Below are positions 50,655 to 60,156 of a DNA stretch of 64,000 bases, in pieces. The stretch covers positions 186,001 to 250,000 of the forward strand of contig CAWJPF010000010.1 in the NCBI GenBank assembly GCA_963844625.1. The letters are read 5' to 3'. A model generated the notes under the pieces. That model was not told the DNA's origin and ran no database searches. It saw only the letters and a list, made by a program, of their open reading frames with translations. Position numbers and translations under genes: made by a program. This stretch comes from Palsa-504 sp963844625 (GTDB taxonomy: Bacteria; Actinomycetota; Actinomycetes; Streptosporangiales; Streptosporangiaceae). Position 1 is the stretch's first letter. Every line of letters begins with the position of its first letter.

Positions 50655-50758
50655 ACGCCGGGCACGGTATCAATCCGGGCGCGGGGCCGGATCGCGGGAG
50701 TAGCCGACCGGGCCGCTGATGGTGAAAGCTTCGGTTAGCCGACTACTGGAGGAGCACC

Positions 50759-51535
50759 ATGTCCGTGCTGCAGGCCCTGACCGACGCCATCCGTGACCGC
50801 GCCGTCGAGGTGATCGATCTCACCGCGCCGCTGACGTCCGGCACGCCGATCATCCAGCTGCCCGAGCCGTTCGGTAACACCGCCCGTTTCACGCTGACGG
50901 AGATCAGCCACTATGACGAGCGCGGGCCCGCCTGGTACTGGAACGACATCGTGACCGGCGAGCACACCGGCACCCACTTCGACGCCCCGGTGCACTGGGT
51001 GACCGGCCAGGACCGCGAGGACGTGGCGCAGGTTCCCGTAGCCAGGCTGATCGCGCCCGCGGTCGTACTCGACTTCAGCGCCGAGGCGGCCGCCGATCCC
51101 GATTTCCTGCTCGAGATCGACCACGTCAAGCAGTGGGAGTCCAGCCACGGGCCGCTGCCCGAGGGCGGCTGGCTGCTCTACCGGACAGGATGGGACGAGC
51201 GGTCTGATGACCAGGCCGAGTTCCTTAACGCGAGCGAGACGGGTCCGCATACTCCGGGGATCAGCGTCTCCTGCGCGAAATGGCTGGCCGAGGAGGCTCC
51301 CATCGCCGGGCTCGGGACCGAGACCGTCGGCACCGACGCCGGCGCCGCGCACTCTTTCGACCCGCCGTTCCCGTGTCACTCGGCCCTGCTGGGGGCGGGC
51401 AAGTATGGCCTGACCCAGCTGCGGAACCTGGCCCGGCTGCCGGTCACCGGCGCGGTCGTGATCGCCGGGCCGCTGCCCATCGTCAGCGGTTCGGGGTCAC
51501 CGTGCCGCGTGCTGGCCCTCGTGGAGCGGTCCTGA
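50759..51535 (+). CDS. Cyclase family protein (kynurenine formamidase-like metal hydrolase)
   Basis: A 258-residue member of the Cyclase family (PF04199). The metal-binding signature HTGTHFDAPVH is at residues 69-79. GGWLLYRTGWDER, HTPGISVSCAKWLAEEAPIAGLGTETVGTDAG and HSALLGAGKYGLTQLRNL are family features. Members hydrolyse amides, lactones or cyclic ketones; isatin hydrolase and KynB are the best-known relatives. GGAGGAGC lies just before the ATG. It is followed after 2 bases by the TPP enzyme gene, suggesting a shared catabolic step. Confidence 0.85.
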   Translation: MSVLQALTDAIRDRAVEVIDLTAPLTSGTPIIQLPEPFGNTARFTLTEISHYDERGPAWYWNDIVTGEHTGTHFDAPVHWVTGQDREDVAQVPVARLIAPAVVLDFSAEAAADPDFLLEIDHVKQWESSHGPLPEGGWLLYRTGWDERSDDQAEFLNASETGPHTPGISVSCAKWLAEEAPIAGLGTETVGTDAGAAHSFDPPFPCHSALLGAGKYGLTQLRNLARLPVTGAVVIAGPLPIVSGSGSPCRVLALVERS

Positions 51536-51537
51536 TT

Positions 51538-53271
51538 ATGCGGGTCGCGGACGCGGTTGGGCAGGAACTGGCCAGGCTCGGCGCCGGCACCGTGTTCGGC
51601 GTGGTCGGAAGCGGGAACTTCCACGTCACGAACGCGCTGATCGCCGGGGGCGCACGCTTCATCGCGGCCCGGCACGAGGGCGGCGCCACCGTCATGGCCG
51701 ACGCCTGGGCCAGGACCACCGGGGCTCCCGGGGTCGTTACCCTGCATCAGGGGCCCGGCCTGACCAACGCGATGACCGGCATCGCAGAGGCAGCCAAGAG
51801 CCGCACACCGCTGCTGGTGCTGGCCGCGGAGGCCCCGGAAGTGCGGTCCAACTTCCACGTGGACGTGGCCGGGCTCGCGGCCGCGGTCGGCGCGGTCGCA
51901 GAGCGGCTCTACTCCCCCGCCTCGGCGCGGGCCGACGCGCGCCGGGCCTACCAGACCGCGCTCGGCCGCCGGACCGTGATCCTCGCTCTGCCGCTGAACA
52001 TCCAGGCCGCCCAGTGTGAGCCAGCACAGGGTGAGCCAGCACAGGGTGGGCCGGGCCAGGCGCCTGCCGTCCGGCGGATGTTCCCGCCCGCCCCGGGCGT
52101 CGAAGCGGCCATCGCGCTCGCGGCCGTGCTGCGCCGGGCCAGGCGGCCCGTGTTCATCGCGGGCCGGGGCGCGCGGGGACAGGCCGCGGAACTCGAGCGG
52201 CTCGCGGACGCGTGCGGCGCGCTGCTGGCCACCTCCGCGGTCGCGAAGGGGCTCTTCGGCGGCAGCCCGTGGAACCTGGACGTGAGCGGCGGGTTCGCCT
52301 CCCCGCTCGCGGCCGAGCTGATCAGCGGGGCCGACGTGATCGTCGGCTGGGGCTGCTCGCTCAACATGTGGACGACGCGGCACGGAAAGCTGATCGGGCC
52401 GGACGCCACCATCGTCGGTGTCGACGACGACGCCAGCGCGATCGGCGCGCACCGCCCGGTCCACCTGGGCGTGCAGGGTGACGTGGCCGAGACCGCCCGC
52501 GCCGTGGCCGACGTCCTCGCCGGGGGCGAGGCAGATGACCGGATCGGGGTACCGGTGCCCGTTCGGCACAAAGATGACGGCGGGGCACCTGGTACGGCGG
52601 GTACGCCTGGTACGGCGGGGTACCGGTCGGCGCAGCTCCGGGCGCGGATCGCCCGGGAGGTGCGATGGCGGGACGTCGCCTACGCCGACGACAGTGACGG
52701 CCAGCACATCGACCCGCGCACGCTGTCGATCGCGCTGGACGACATGCTGCCCGCCGAGCGCACCGTCGCGGTGGACTCGGGAAACTTCATGGGATACCCG
52801 AGCATGTACCTGTCGGTCCCTGACGAGGCGGGCTTCTGCTTCACCCAGGCGTTCCAGTCGATCGGGCTCGGTCTGGCGTCGGCCATCGGGGCCGCGGTGG
52901 CGCGGCCGGACCGGCTGGCGGTGGCCGCGCTGGGCGACGGCGGCGCGCTGATGGGGGTCAGCGAACTGGAGACCGTGGTGCGGCTGAAGCTTCCCATGGT
53001 GGTGGTGGTCTACGACGATGAGGCCTACGGCGCGGAGGTCCATCACTTTGGCCCCGACGGCGACCCCCTCGACATCGTGCGCTTCCCGCCCGCCGACATC
53101 GCCGCGATCGCCCGCGGATTCGGGTTCGAAGGGGTCACCGTGCGCCGGGCGGCGGGCCTCGCCGCGGTCCGCGGCTGGCTCGACGGGCGGCGCGAGCGCC
53201 CGCTGCTCATCGACGCGAAGGTCACGTCCGCGCGCGGTGCCTGGTGGCTGGAGGAAGCCTTCAGGGGCTAG
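51538..53271 (+). CDS. Thiamine pyrophosphate-dependent enzyme, acetolactate synthase-like
   Basis: A 577-residue protein with the three-domain layout of acetolactate synthase/benzoylformate decarboxylase. The start is ATG 51538, two bases past the cyclase stop. FIAARHEGGATVMADAWARTTG holds the cofactor-activating Glu. The middle domain reads RRPVFIAGRGARGQ. The TPP motif begins GDGGALMGVSELETV; its closing Asn is replaced by Asp (VVYDDEAYG), which is unusual. Two low-complexity stretches (EPAQGEPAQGGPGQ and GAPGTAGTPGTAG) interrupt it. Pairing with a cyclase-type hydrolase suggests 2-keto acid metabolism, substrate unknown. Confidence 0.83.
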   Translation: MRVADAVGQELARLGAGTVFGVVGSGNFHVTNALIAGGARFIAARHEGGATVMADAWARTTGAPGVVTLHQGPGLTNAMTGIAEAAKSRTPLLVLAAEAPEVRSNFHVDVAGLAAAVGAVAERLYSPASARADARRAYQTALGRRTVILALPLNIQAAQCEPAQGEPAQGGPGQAPAVRRMFPPAPGVEAAIALAAVLRRARRPVFIAGRGARGQAAELERLADACGALLATSAVAKGLFGGSPWNLDVSGGFASPLAAELISGADVIVGWGCSLNMWTTRHGKLIGPDATIVGVDDDASAIGAHRPVHLGVQGDVAETARAVADVLAGGEADDRIGVPVPVRHKDDGGAPGTAGTPGTAGYRSAQLRARIAREVRWRDVAYADDSDGQHIDPRTLSIALDDMLPAERTVAVDSGNFMGYPSMYLSVPDEAGFCFTQAFQSIGLGLASAIGAAVARPDRLAVAALGDGGALMGVSELETVVRLKLPMVVVVYDDEAYGAEVHHFGPDGDPLDIVRFPPADIAAIARGFGFEGVTVRRAAGLAAVRGWLDGRRERPLLIDAKVTSARGAWWLEEAFRG

Positions 53272-53297
53272 CTTTCATGATCGCGGGGGAACGCCGT

Positions 53298-53336
53298 CGC
53301 GCGCCCGGGCGCCCTGGTGGGGTGCCCGGACGCGCG
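53298..53336. terminator. Hairpin between convergent genes (12 of 13 bp)
   Basis: Arms 53298-53310 and 53324-53336 pair at 12 of 13 positions. They lie between the convergent TPP enzyme and ammonium transporter genes, consistent with a bidirectional terminator. Confidence 0.55.
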
Positions 53337-53343
53337 TCCGGTA

Positions 53344-53367
53344 TGCGCTGCGGCCGCACGCAGCGCA
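53344..53367. terminator. Second hairpin between convergent genes (9 bp)
   Basis: TGCGCTGCG (53344-53352) pairs perfectly with 53359-53367 around a 6-base loop, 8 bases beyond the first hairpin and 16 bases from the ammonium transporter stop. It may terminate the minus-strand transcript. Confidence 0.5.
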
Positions 53368-53383
53368 GGCCTGGGAAGTACTG

Positions 53384-54778
53384 CTAGACGTCTTTCCTCG
53401 CGGTCTCCGGCTCCAGCGCGGTCGGTGAGCTCTCGGTAGCCATCGAGGAGCTGACGCTGACCAGATCCTCGGATGGGTACGCTTCCTCGCCGTGTACCGC
53501 GATGTCGCCGATCTCCAGCTGCTCATCGGGTATCCGGAGCTTGACGAACAGCCCGATGCCCTTGAGCAGGATGAAGGTGACGACCGCGTCCCAGATGATG
53601 ATGGTGAGCGCGGCTTCGAACTGGACCAGCAGCTGGTGCGGGTGCCCGTAGAACAACCCGGCACCGGAGATGGACGGGTTCTTGCCGAGCCCGAGGTACT
53701 CGATCATTTTGGGGTCGGCCAGGCAGCCGACCAGCAAACCGCCGAGCAGTCCGGCGATGCCGTGGGTGTAGACCACGCCGAGCGCATCGTCGACCTTGTT
53801 GAACGGCCACACGTACTTCGGCAGGTAGATCCAGGCCACCCAGACGACCGAGGAGCAGACCAGGCCGATGATGATGGCCCCGAGGCCGTTCACGTAGCCG
53901 GCCGCCGGCGTGATGCCGACCAGACCGCAGATCATGCCGTTCAGGCCGCCCAGGAAGGTGGGCCTCTTCTCCTTGCTGAACGCCATGTCCATGATGATCC
54001 AGGTCATCATGGCCACCGCGGTGGCGAGGTTGGTGTTGATGACCGCGCCCGCGGCGTCCGCGCTGGCGAAGTACGGGTCACCGCCGTTGAAGCCGTTCCA
54101 GCCGAGCCACAAGATCCCGGCTCCGACGGCGACGAACAGCAGGTTGTTCGGTACGGCCCGCTCACGGTCGCGCTTGAGCCTGGGGCCGACCACCGCCGCG
54201 GCGACGAAGCCGGACACGCCCGCGGCCAGGTGGATGACGTAGCCACCGGAGAAGTCCAGCGCGCCCTTGCCGGCCCAGTAGCCGCCGCCCCACAGCAGGA
54301 ACGCGTTCACCGCGTAGGCGAACGTGATCCAGAGCGGCACGAAGATCATCCAGGCCTTGAAGCTGATCCGGCCGATCACGCTGCCGATGAACAGGATCGG
54401 GGTGATCGCGGCGAACACGAACTGGAAGTAGACCAGCGAGGACTCGGGGAACCTGAACTTGGGCATCAGGCCGTCGAGCAGCGGGATGTTCGCCTGGCCC
54501 TGTTCGGCCGCGGCACCGAGCACGGTGCGCGGATCACCGACGAACGTGCTGATCAACGGGGTGCCGAAGCCCATCTTGAAGGCCCACAGAACCCAGGTGA
54601 TCAAGACCAGGCAGAAGGTGGTGAACACCATGAGCACCGTGTTCATGGCCCACTTCTTCTGCACCAGACCGCCGTACAGCACGGCCAGGGCCGGGATGGA
54701 CATCAGCCCGACTAGCGTGGCAGCGGTCATCTGCCAGGAGTTATCCCCGGCACTAAGCCACGCGGGATATGGTGTCAC
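53384..54778 (-). CDS. amtB: Ammonium transporter (Amt/MEP/Rh family)
   Basis: A 464-residue eleven-helix ammonium channel. The GTG at 54778 (GGAGG 4 bases upstream) replaces a longer frame. NSWQMTAATLVGLMSIPALAVLYGG is helix 1. WLGWNGFNGG and the twin histidines in GYVIHLAAGVSG and YTHGIAGLLGG mark the conduction pore. A soluble C-terminal tail (IPDEQLEIGDIAVHGEEAYPSEDLVS) carries the usual regulatory segment. No glnK or glnD follows, so it is a solitary amtB, unlike the amtB-glnK-glnD operon common in actinobacteria. Upstream GlnR-like boxes point to nitrogen control. Confidence 0.93.
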   Translation of the reverse strand: MTPYPAWLSAGDNSWQMTAATLVGLMSIPALAVLYGGLVQKKWAMNTVLMVFTTFCLVLITWVLWAFKMGFGTPLISTFVGDPRTVLGAAAEQGQANIPLLDGLMPKFRFPESSLVYFQFVFAAITPILFIGSVIGRISFKAWMIFVPLWITFAYAVNAFLLWGGGYWAGKGALDFSGGYVIHLAAGVSGFVAAAVVGPRLKRDRERAVPNNLLFVAVGAGILWLGWNGFNGGDPYFASADAAGAVINTNLATAVAMMTWIIMDMAFSKEKRPTFLGGLNGMICGLVGITPAAGYVNGLGAIIIGLVCSSVVWVAWIYLPKYVWPFNKVDDALGVVYTHGIAGLLGGLLVGCLADPKMIEYLGLGKNPSISGAGLFYGHPHQLLVQFEAALTIIIWDAVVTFILLKGIGLFVKLRIPDEQLEIGDIAVHGEEAYPSEDLVSVSSSMATESSPTALEPETARKDV

Positions 54779-54877
54779 TACGCCTCCATGGGGCAATCGG
54801 GCCTTCTGGGGTCCAACTTGTGCTGGCTTCAACCCCGGCCGCTCCGTATACCTGCAAGGCATGTGTCCCATGCGCGA

Positions 54878-54916
54878 GTTTCGGGAGTATTTCTCGGTTG
54901 TTACGCGGCCGGTAAC
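54878..54916 (-). promoter_or_regulatory. GlnR-type operator upstream of amtB
   Basis: Read on the minus strand: GTTAC, 7 bases, GTAAC, 6 bases, GAAAT, 6 bases, GAAAC. The GTNAC-N6-GAAAC half-site pattern with 22-bp periodicity is the known actinobacterial GlnR box; here one full a-b pair is followed by an additional b-type site. A further GTTAC-type word lies at 54930-54934. The cluster is 100-140 bases from the amtB start, a typical activator position. Confidence 0.65.
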
Positions 54917-54934
54917 GAGTGCGGATGACGTTAC

Positions 54935-55240
54935 TTCGGTGTGTCGCGCCGACGGGGCTGGTCAGCGCGAGGACTGGGCCCTGTGGACCAGAAGTGCTTG
55001 CCAGCCGGGCCATCCAGCTGGATTCACGTCCCCGTAACAACGACGAAGTTGCCCGTTTGATAAATCATCCCAAAGCCGGACTCTCCGGCCCGGCGAGGCC
55101 GGAAAGCGGTTATCCGCCCAGCCTGGCAGCTGCCGTCGCGCCGAGGGCGCCATAGCGGTCCGGGCGTACCGCGAGCGCCACGCGCCCCGCCGCCACGGCG
55201 GTGGCCCCCGCGCGCAGCAGGGCCGGGATAGCCGTGGCTG
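54935..55240. other. Gap between amtB regulatory region and the GH3 gene; no gene seen
   Basis: Short frames occur on both strands but none has a ribosome site, domain or sensible codon bias. The region is downstream of the GH3 operon, so a terminator is expected, but no strong stem was found. Confidence 0.35.
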
Positions 55241-57788
55241 TCATCCTGGTTCGACAGTGACGCTGCCGGTGAGCGGCAGGGAGGCGGAGGAAGGACCGGC
55301 GGACAGCGCGAACGGGCCTGGCTCAACCGTCCAGTCCTTCTCGGACCAGTGCTGGAAGGCGCGCTCGGGGATCAGGATGCCCACGTTGACGGTCTCACCC
55401 GGGTCCGCGTCGACGGCGGCGAAGCCGGCCAGCCACTTGACCGGACGCTCGATGGCCGAATCCGGGCGGGACGCGTATACCTGGACGACCTCCCGGCCGC
55501 GCCGGGCACCGGTGTTCCGCACCTCGACGCAGACTGCAACCCCGGTGCCCCCCGCCGGGTCGCGGTCTACCGTGATGGATTCATACGACCAGGTCGTGTA
55601 CCCCGTTCCGGAGCCGAACGGGAAGAGCGGCTCACGGCGGTCACGGTCGTAGCCGCGGTAGCCGATGCTCGCGCCCTCGGTATAGGAAAGCACGCCGTCG
55701 GCCGGCTGGGTGGACGGCAATCCGGCCTCGGTCGCGGGCCAGGTGGTGGGGAGCCGCCCGCCCGGCTCGGTGTCCCCGAGCAGCACGTCGGCGAGCGCGT
55801 GGCCGAACTCCTGGCCGCCGAACCAGGTCAGCAGCACCGCCGCTACGTCGCCGGCCCAGGGCAGCAGGACCGGGGCGCCGGAGTTGACCACGACCACGGT
55901 CCGCGGGTTGGCCGCCGTCACCCGGCGGACCAGTTCGTCCTGGCGCCCGGGCAGCGCGAGCGAGGTGCGGTCGAAGCCTTCGCTCTCCACCTCGGCGGTG
56001 GTGCCGACCACGACCACGGCCAGGTCGCTGGCGGCCGCCAGCTCAACCGCCGCCGCGATCTCCTCGTCGTCGGTGCCGTGTGGCGCCGCCAGGTCGAGCT
56101 GCAGGAACGTGCCGAAGTCCGCCATCGGCGAGGACGCCACGTCGTGCTGGACCAGCACGTTGACCGACTGGCCCGCGGCCAGCTCGACCGGGGCCAGCTG
56201 CTGAGGCGGTGCCATCAGCAGTTCGGCGACGTCCGCCCCCTCCGGCGCGGTCAGCGTGGCCTCGAAGAGCTCGGCCCCGTCGAGGTCGCAGACGGACGTG
56301 CCCGAGCCCGGAGACCCCGAGCTGATAGGTGCCCGCGTCGGTGGCCCGGATCACGCAGCTGATCTCCAGCCTCGTGATCGGCTCGGACGGGTCCGCCAAG
56401 CCGAATCCGTTCATCCACCGGAACGCGACGCCGTCGCGCTGCTGCGAGCCGGCCAGCTCGCCCGAGGCCGAGTAGAACCGTACCTCCGCGCCCGGCCCTG
56501 ACCCGTCCGGCCGCAGCAGCCAGGGCGCCCGGGCCGCCGCGGTGCGCAGGTGGCCGAGGGTCCCGGGCGCGTAGGTCACGTCGAGGCCGGCGGCCCGTAG
56601 ACCGTCCAGCGGGGAGATCGTGTACGGCGGGAAGACGGTGGCGCTGCCGCCGCCGAGAGTGCGGGCCAGCTCGGCGTTCGGCCCGATGACGGCGACGCGG
56701 CCGAGCCCGGCGCGCGGCAGCGGAAGCACGCCGTCGTTACGGGCCAGCACGAACGAGGCTGCCGCGGCGGCCCGCAGGTCACGCGCGATCTCCGCCGGTC
56801 CGTACGGTCCGAGCGACGGCGCGGCGGGCCCGCCGGCGGGCGCGGCGGGCCCACCGGTGAGCGCGCCGACCCGGCCGGCCAGCCGGAGGATCCGGAGCAC
56901 CTTGTCATCGATCAGCGCCTCGTCGACCTCACCGTCGGTCACGGCAGTGAGCAGGGCATCGCCCCAGGGGCCGAACCGGCTCGCGGGTCCCGGCATGGCC
57001 AGGTCGAGAGCGGCCCGGGCGGTGGCCACGGTGGAGCGGGTGGCCGTCCAGTCCGACATCACCAGGCCGTCGAAGCCCCAGTCGCGGTGCAGGATGTCAC
57101 GCAGCAGCGGGCTTTCTGTCAGGGTCGAGCCGTTGACGCCGTTGTAGGAGGCCATCACCGCCCACACGTCCGCCTCGCGGACGATCGCCTCGAACGGGGC
57201 CAGGTACAGCTCCCGCAGCGTCCGCTCGTCAATCCGGACATCCACCGTAAACCGCTGCGTCTCCGAGTCGTTGCCGACGAAGTGCTTGACCGTAGCCCCG
57301 ACGCCCGCACGCTGGAGCCCGTTCACGTAGGCGATGCCGATCCGGGCGGTGAGCAGCGGATCCTCGGAGAAGCACTCGAAGTGCCTGCCGCCGTAAGGCG
57401 TCCGGTGCAGGTTCACGGTGGGCGCGAGCAGCACGTCGACGCCCTTGCGCCGGCATTCGTGCGCGAGCAGCCTGCCGATCGCCTCGACGCGCTCGCAGTC
57501 CCAGGTGGCGGCCAGCGCGGTCGGCGACGGCACGTTCGCGGACGTGTCGCGCTCGTCCCAGGTCTCGCCGCGGACCCCGGCCGGCCCGTCGGAGGTCACG
57601 AGCCTGCGCAGCCCGGCGTCGGGTTCGGCGTACAGCGCCCAGAAGTCCGCACCGGTCAGTAGCTGGACCTTCTGCGCCAGAGAAAGGCGGGCGACCCGGC
57701 GCCGCAGCTCGTCCTCGGCTGTCACTGCGTTCACCTCTTGTGCGCCTTGTCCGCCTTGTGTGCCTTGTCCGCCTTGTGCGCCGGTCAT
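55241..57788 (-). pseudogene. Glycoside hydrolase family 3 beta-glucosidase, split by a one-base frameshift
   Basis: Two frames together make one GH3 enzyme of about 849 residues. Frame 1 (57788 to about 56300) holds the GH3 N-domain with TSDGPAGVRGE, NLHRTPYGGRHFECFSEDP, KHFVGNDSE and the nucleophile Asp in GLVMSDW, then the first part of the C-domain and a PA14-type insert. Near 56301-56309 one extra base shifts the frame; homology resumes as SVCDLDGAELFEATL and continues with VVVVGTTAEVESEGFDR and the fibronectin-like end. The ATG overlaps the acyl-CoA dehydrogenase stop (ATGA). A GTG at 57725 after a QGGQG repeat is an alternative start. Confidence 0.85.
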
Positions 57789-58960
57789 GGCGCGGGCAGG
57801 TTGACCAGGGACGCCAGCGCGGCGCGGTGCGCGTCCGGGGTACCGAACGCGATCGAGTCTGCCTTCGCACGCTTCAGGTACAGGTGCGCAGGGTGTTCCC
57901 AGGTGAAGCCGATGCCGCCGTGCATCTGCACGCATTCCTGGGCGGCCAGCACCGCCACCTCCGAGCAGTAGGCCTTGGCCAGCGCCACCGCGACCTTCGC
58001 GTCAGGGTCGTCCGTGGCCAGGCACGCCGCCGCGTACCTAGACGCCGCGCGGGCCTGCGTGACCGCCACCCACAGGTCGGCCAGCCGCCACTTGAGTCCC
58101 TGGAACGACCCGACGGGCCGGGCGAACTGGCGGCGTTCCTTCACGTACGCCACCGTCATGTCCAGGCAGCGCTGGGCCAGCCCGACCTGCTCCGCGGCCA
58201 GCATGCCCGCGCCCGCGGCCAGCGCCGCCTCCAGGGCCCGCGACGCCACCGGCCCGGATGCGATCAGCGTGCCCGGGGCGTCGTCGAACGCCACGTCACA
58301 CAGCTGCCTGGTCATGTCGAGCGAGGTCACCGGCCGCTTGGCCACTCCCGCTGCCGCCATGTCGACTAGGTAAAGCCCGTGCGGCACGCCGTCGGCCGGC
58401 ACCAGCAGCACCCCGGCGGGCAGCGCGTCAGCCACGCCGGTGACCAGTCCGCTCAGCCGGGCGACGCCGTCCGCGGCGTCGCCGGGGCGGGTCCCGGTCA
58501 GCCGGATCGTCACCGGGTAGGCGCTACCGGGCGCGGTCGCGAACGGGACCGCCAGCGCCGCGGTCACGCCGCCGTCCGCCATCCGGGCGAGCAGGTCCGC
58601 CACTACGCGCGCGGGCGCGGAGGACGCTTCGGCGGAATCCACGCTGAGCAGGGCAGCGGTGGCGACCACGGCGCTGCCGAGGAAAGGCACCGCGGCCACG
58701 AAGCCGGCCAGCGCGTCCGCAGCGGCGGCGGCCTCCCGGTAGGAGGCGCCGGCACCGCCGTGGCGTTCGGGGATCAGCAGCCCCGCACACCCCAGGTCCG
58801 TGGCCACGCTCTGCCACAATCCGTCGTCGTACGTCTGGCCCGATTCCGTGCGGGCCAGCGCCTTATCCACGCCGCCCCGGTCCGCGAGCAGGGAGCTCAG
58901 GCTGTCCGCCAGGGCCTGTTCGTTCTCGGAGTAAAGGAGATCGGGAAGCGACTCGCTCAT
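57785..58960 (-). CDS. Acyl-CoA dehydrogenase, FadE heteromer partner (subunit type 2)
   Basis: A 391-residue flavoprotein-family protein. Its N-terminus and middle are weakly conserved and Ala-rich. The C-terminal four-helix domain is clear (RRQFARPVGSFQGLKWRLADL, MHGGIGFTWEHPAHLYLKRAKAD). This asymmetry is typical of one partner in the alpha2-beta2 acyl-CoA dehydrogenases of actinobacterial steroid and branched-acyl degradation. It overlaps the upstream acyl-CoA dehydrogenase by ATGA and the downstream GH3 gene by ATGA, so all three are translationally coupled. The specific acyl-CoA is unknown. Confidence 0.85.
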   Translation of the reverse strand: MSESLPDLLYSENEQALADSLSSLLADRGGVDKALARTESGQTYDDGLWQSVATDLGCAGLLIPERHGGAGASYREAAAAADALAGFVAAVPFLGSAVVATAALLSVDSAEASSAPARVVADLLARMADGGVTAALAVPFATAPGSAYPVTIRLTGTRPGDAADGVARLSGLVTGVADALPAGVLLVPADGVPHGLYLVDMAAAGVAKRPVTSLDMTRQLCDVAFDDAPGTLIASGPVASRALEAALAAGAGMLAAEQVGLAQRCLDMTVAYVKERRQFARPVGSFQGLKWRLADLWVAVTQARAASRYAAACLATDDPDAKVAVALAKAYCSEVAVLAAQECVQMHGGIGFTWEHPAHLYLKRAKADSIAFGTPDAHRAALASLVNLPAP

Positions 58961-60156
58961 CTGGGCAGGTCCTTCCAGGGAACGTCCTTGTCGACACGGG
59001 GCTCGGGCGGCAGGCCGAGCACGCGCTCGGCGATGATGTTGCGGAGGATCTCCGAGGTGCCGCCCTCGATGGAGTTGCCGCGGGCGCGCAGGTAGCGGTA
59101 GCCGGGGCCGCGGCCGAAGAAGTTGGCGTGCTCCGGGCGGCGCATGCTCCAGTCGTCGTAGCGCAGGCCATCGGCGCCGGCCAGCTCGACGTCGAAGCCT
59201 GATATTTCCTGGTTCAGCCGGGCGAAGACCAGCTTGGCGGCGGAACCCTCGGGCCCCGGCTTACCCGCGGCGAGCTGCTGGCGCAGCCGTTCGCTCGCCA
59301 GCCGGGCCACCTCAGCCTCGGTCCACAGCCGCAGCAGCCGGTCGTGCAGGCCCCGCGTGCGCAGCTCGGGACGGGACCGCCAGGTCCTTACGACCGGCTC
59401 TATCATGCCGCTGTCCCGCGGCACCGCGCGCGAGGAGCCGATGCTGACCCGCTCGCTCATCAAGGTGGCGTTGGCCACCTTCCAGCCCTCACCGATCTGG
59501 CCGATGCGGTCCTCGTCGGCGATCCGCACGTCGGTCAGGAACACCTCGTTGAACTCGGCCTCGCCGGTGAGCTGACGCAGCGGCCGCACGTCGACGCCGG
59601 GGGCGGTCATGTCCACCGCGAAGTACGTGAGTCCCTGGTGTTTGGGCACGTCCGGGTCGGTGCGGGTGACCAGCAGCGCACGGCGGGCCTGATGGGCCTG
59701 CGAGGTCCACACCTTCTGCCCGTTGACGACCCAGCCGTCACCGTCTCGTATGGCGCGGGTGGCCAGGGCGGCCAGGTCGCTGCCCGCGCCGGGCTCGCTG
59801 AACAGCTGGCACCAGATTTCCTCGCCCGTCCAGAGCTTGCGCAGCCAGCGTTTTTGCTGTTCATCGTTACCGTAGGCGAGGATGGTGGGCGCCGCCATGC
59901 CCAGCCCGATCCCGTTGCGTTCCGGGTCGTTGGAGGGCGCACCCGCCGCCGCGAACTCGGCGTCGACGATGCCCTGCAGCGTACGCGACACGCCCAGCCC
60001 GCCGAGGCCTTCCGGGTAATGCACCCAGGCCAGGCCCGCGTCGAACTGCGCGTTGAGGAAATCCCGTTTACCCGTCTCGGCCGGGTCGTGCCCGGCCAGG
60101 AACGCGCGGACCCGCTCGCGGATCGCCTCGGGGGTGCTTTCGCTCTGAGTCAGCAC
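58957..60156 (-). CDS. Acyl-CoA dehydrogenase, FadE heteromer partner (subunit type 1)
   Basis: A 399-residue acyl-CoA dehydrogenase. WCQLFSEPGAGSDLAAL and VVNGQKVWTSQAHQARRALLVTRT are FAD/substrate-binding signatures; EGWKVANATLMSERVSIGSS and GNSIEGGTSEILRNIIAERVLGLP complete the pattern. The latter motif at the C-terminus binds FAD across the dimer interface. Paired with the next gene it probably forms a heterotetramer, as FadE26-27 or FadE28-29 do in mycobacteria. The GTG start lies inside the end of the SDR gene (7-base overlap). Confidence 0.88.
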   Translation of the reverse strand: MLTQSESTPEAIRERVRAFLAGHDPAETGKRDFLNAQFDAGLAWVHYPEGLGGLGVSRTLQGIVDAEFAAAGAPSNDPERNGIGLGMAAPTILAYGNDEQQKRWLRKLWTGEEIWCQLFSEPGAGSDLAALATRAIRDGDGWVVNGQKVWTSQAHQARRALLVTRTDPDVPKHQGLTYFAVDMTAPGVDVRPLRQLTGEAEFNEVFLTDVRIADEDRIGQIGEGWKVANATLMSERVSIGSSRAVPRDSGMIEPVVRTWRSRPELRTRGLHDRLLRLWTEAEVARLASERLRQQLAAGKPGPEGSAAKLVFARLNQEISGFDVELAGADGLRYDDWSMRRPEHANFFGRGPGYRYLRARGNSIEGGTSEILRNIIAERVLGLPPEPRVDKDVPWKDLPR

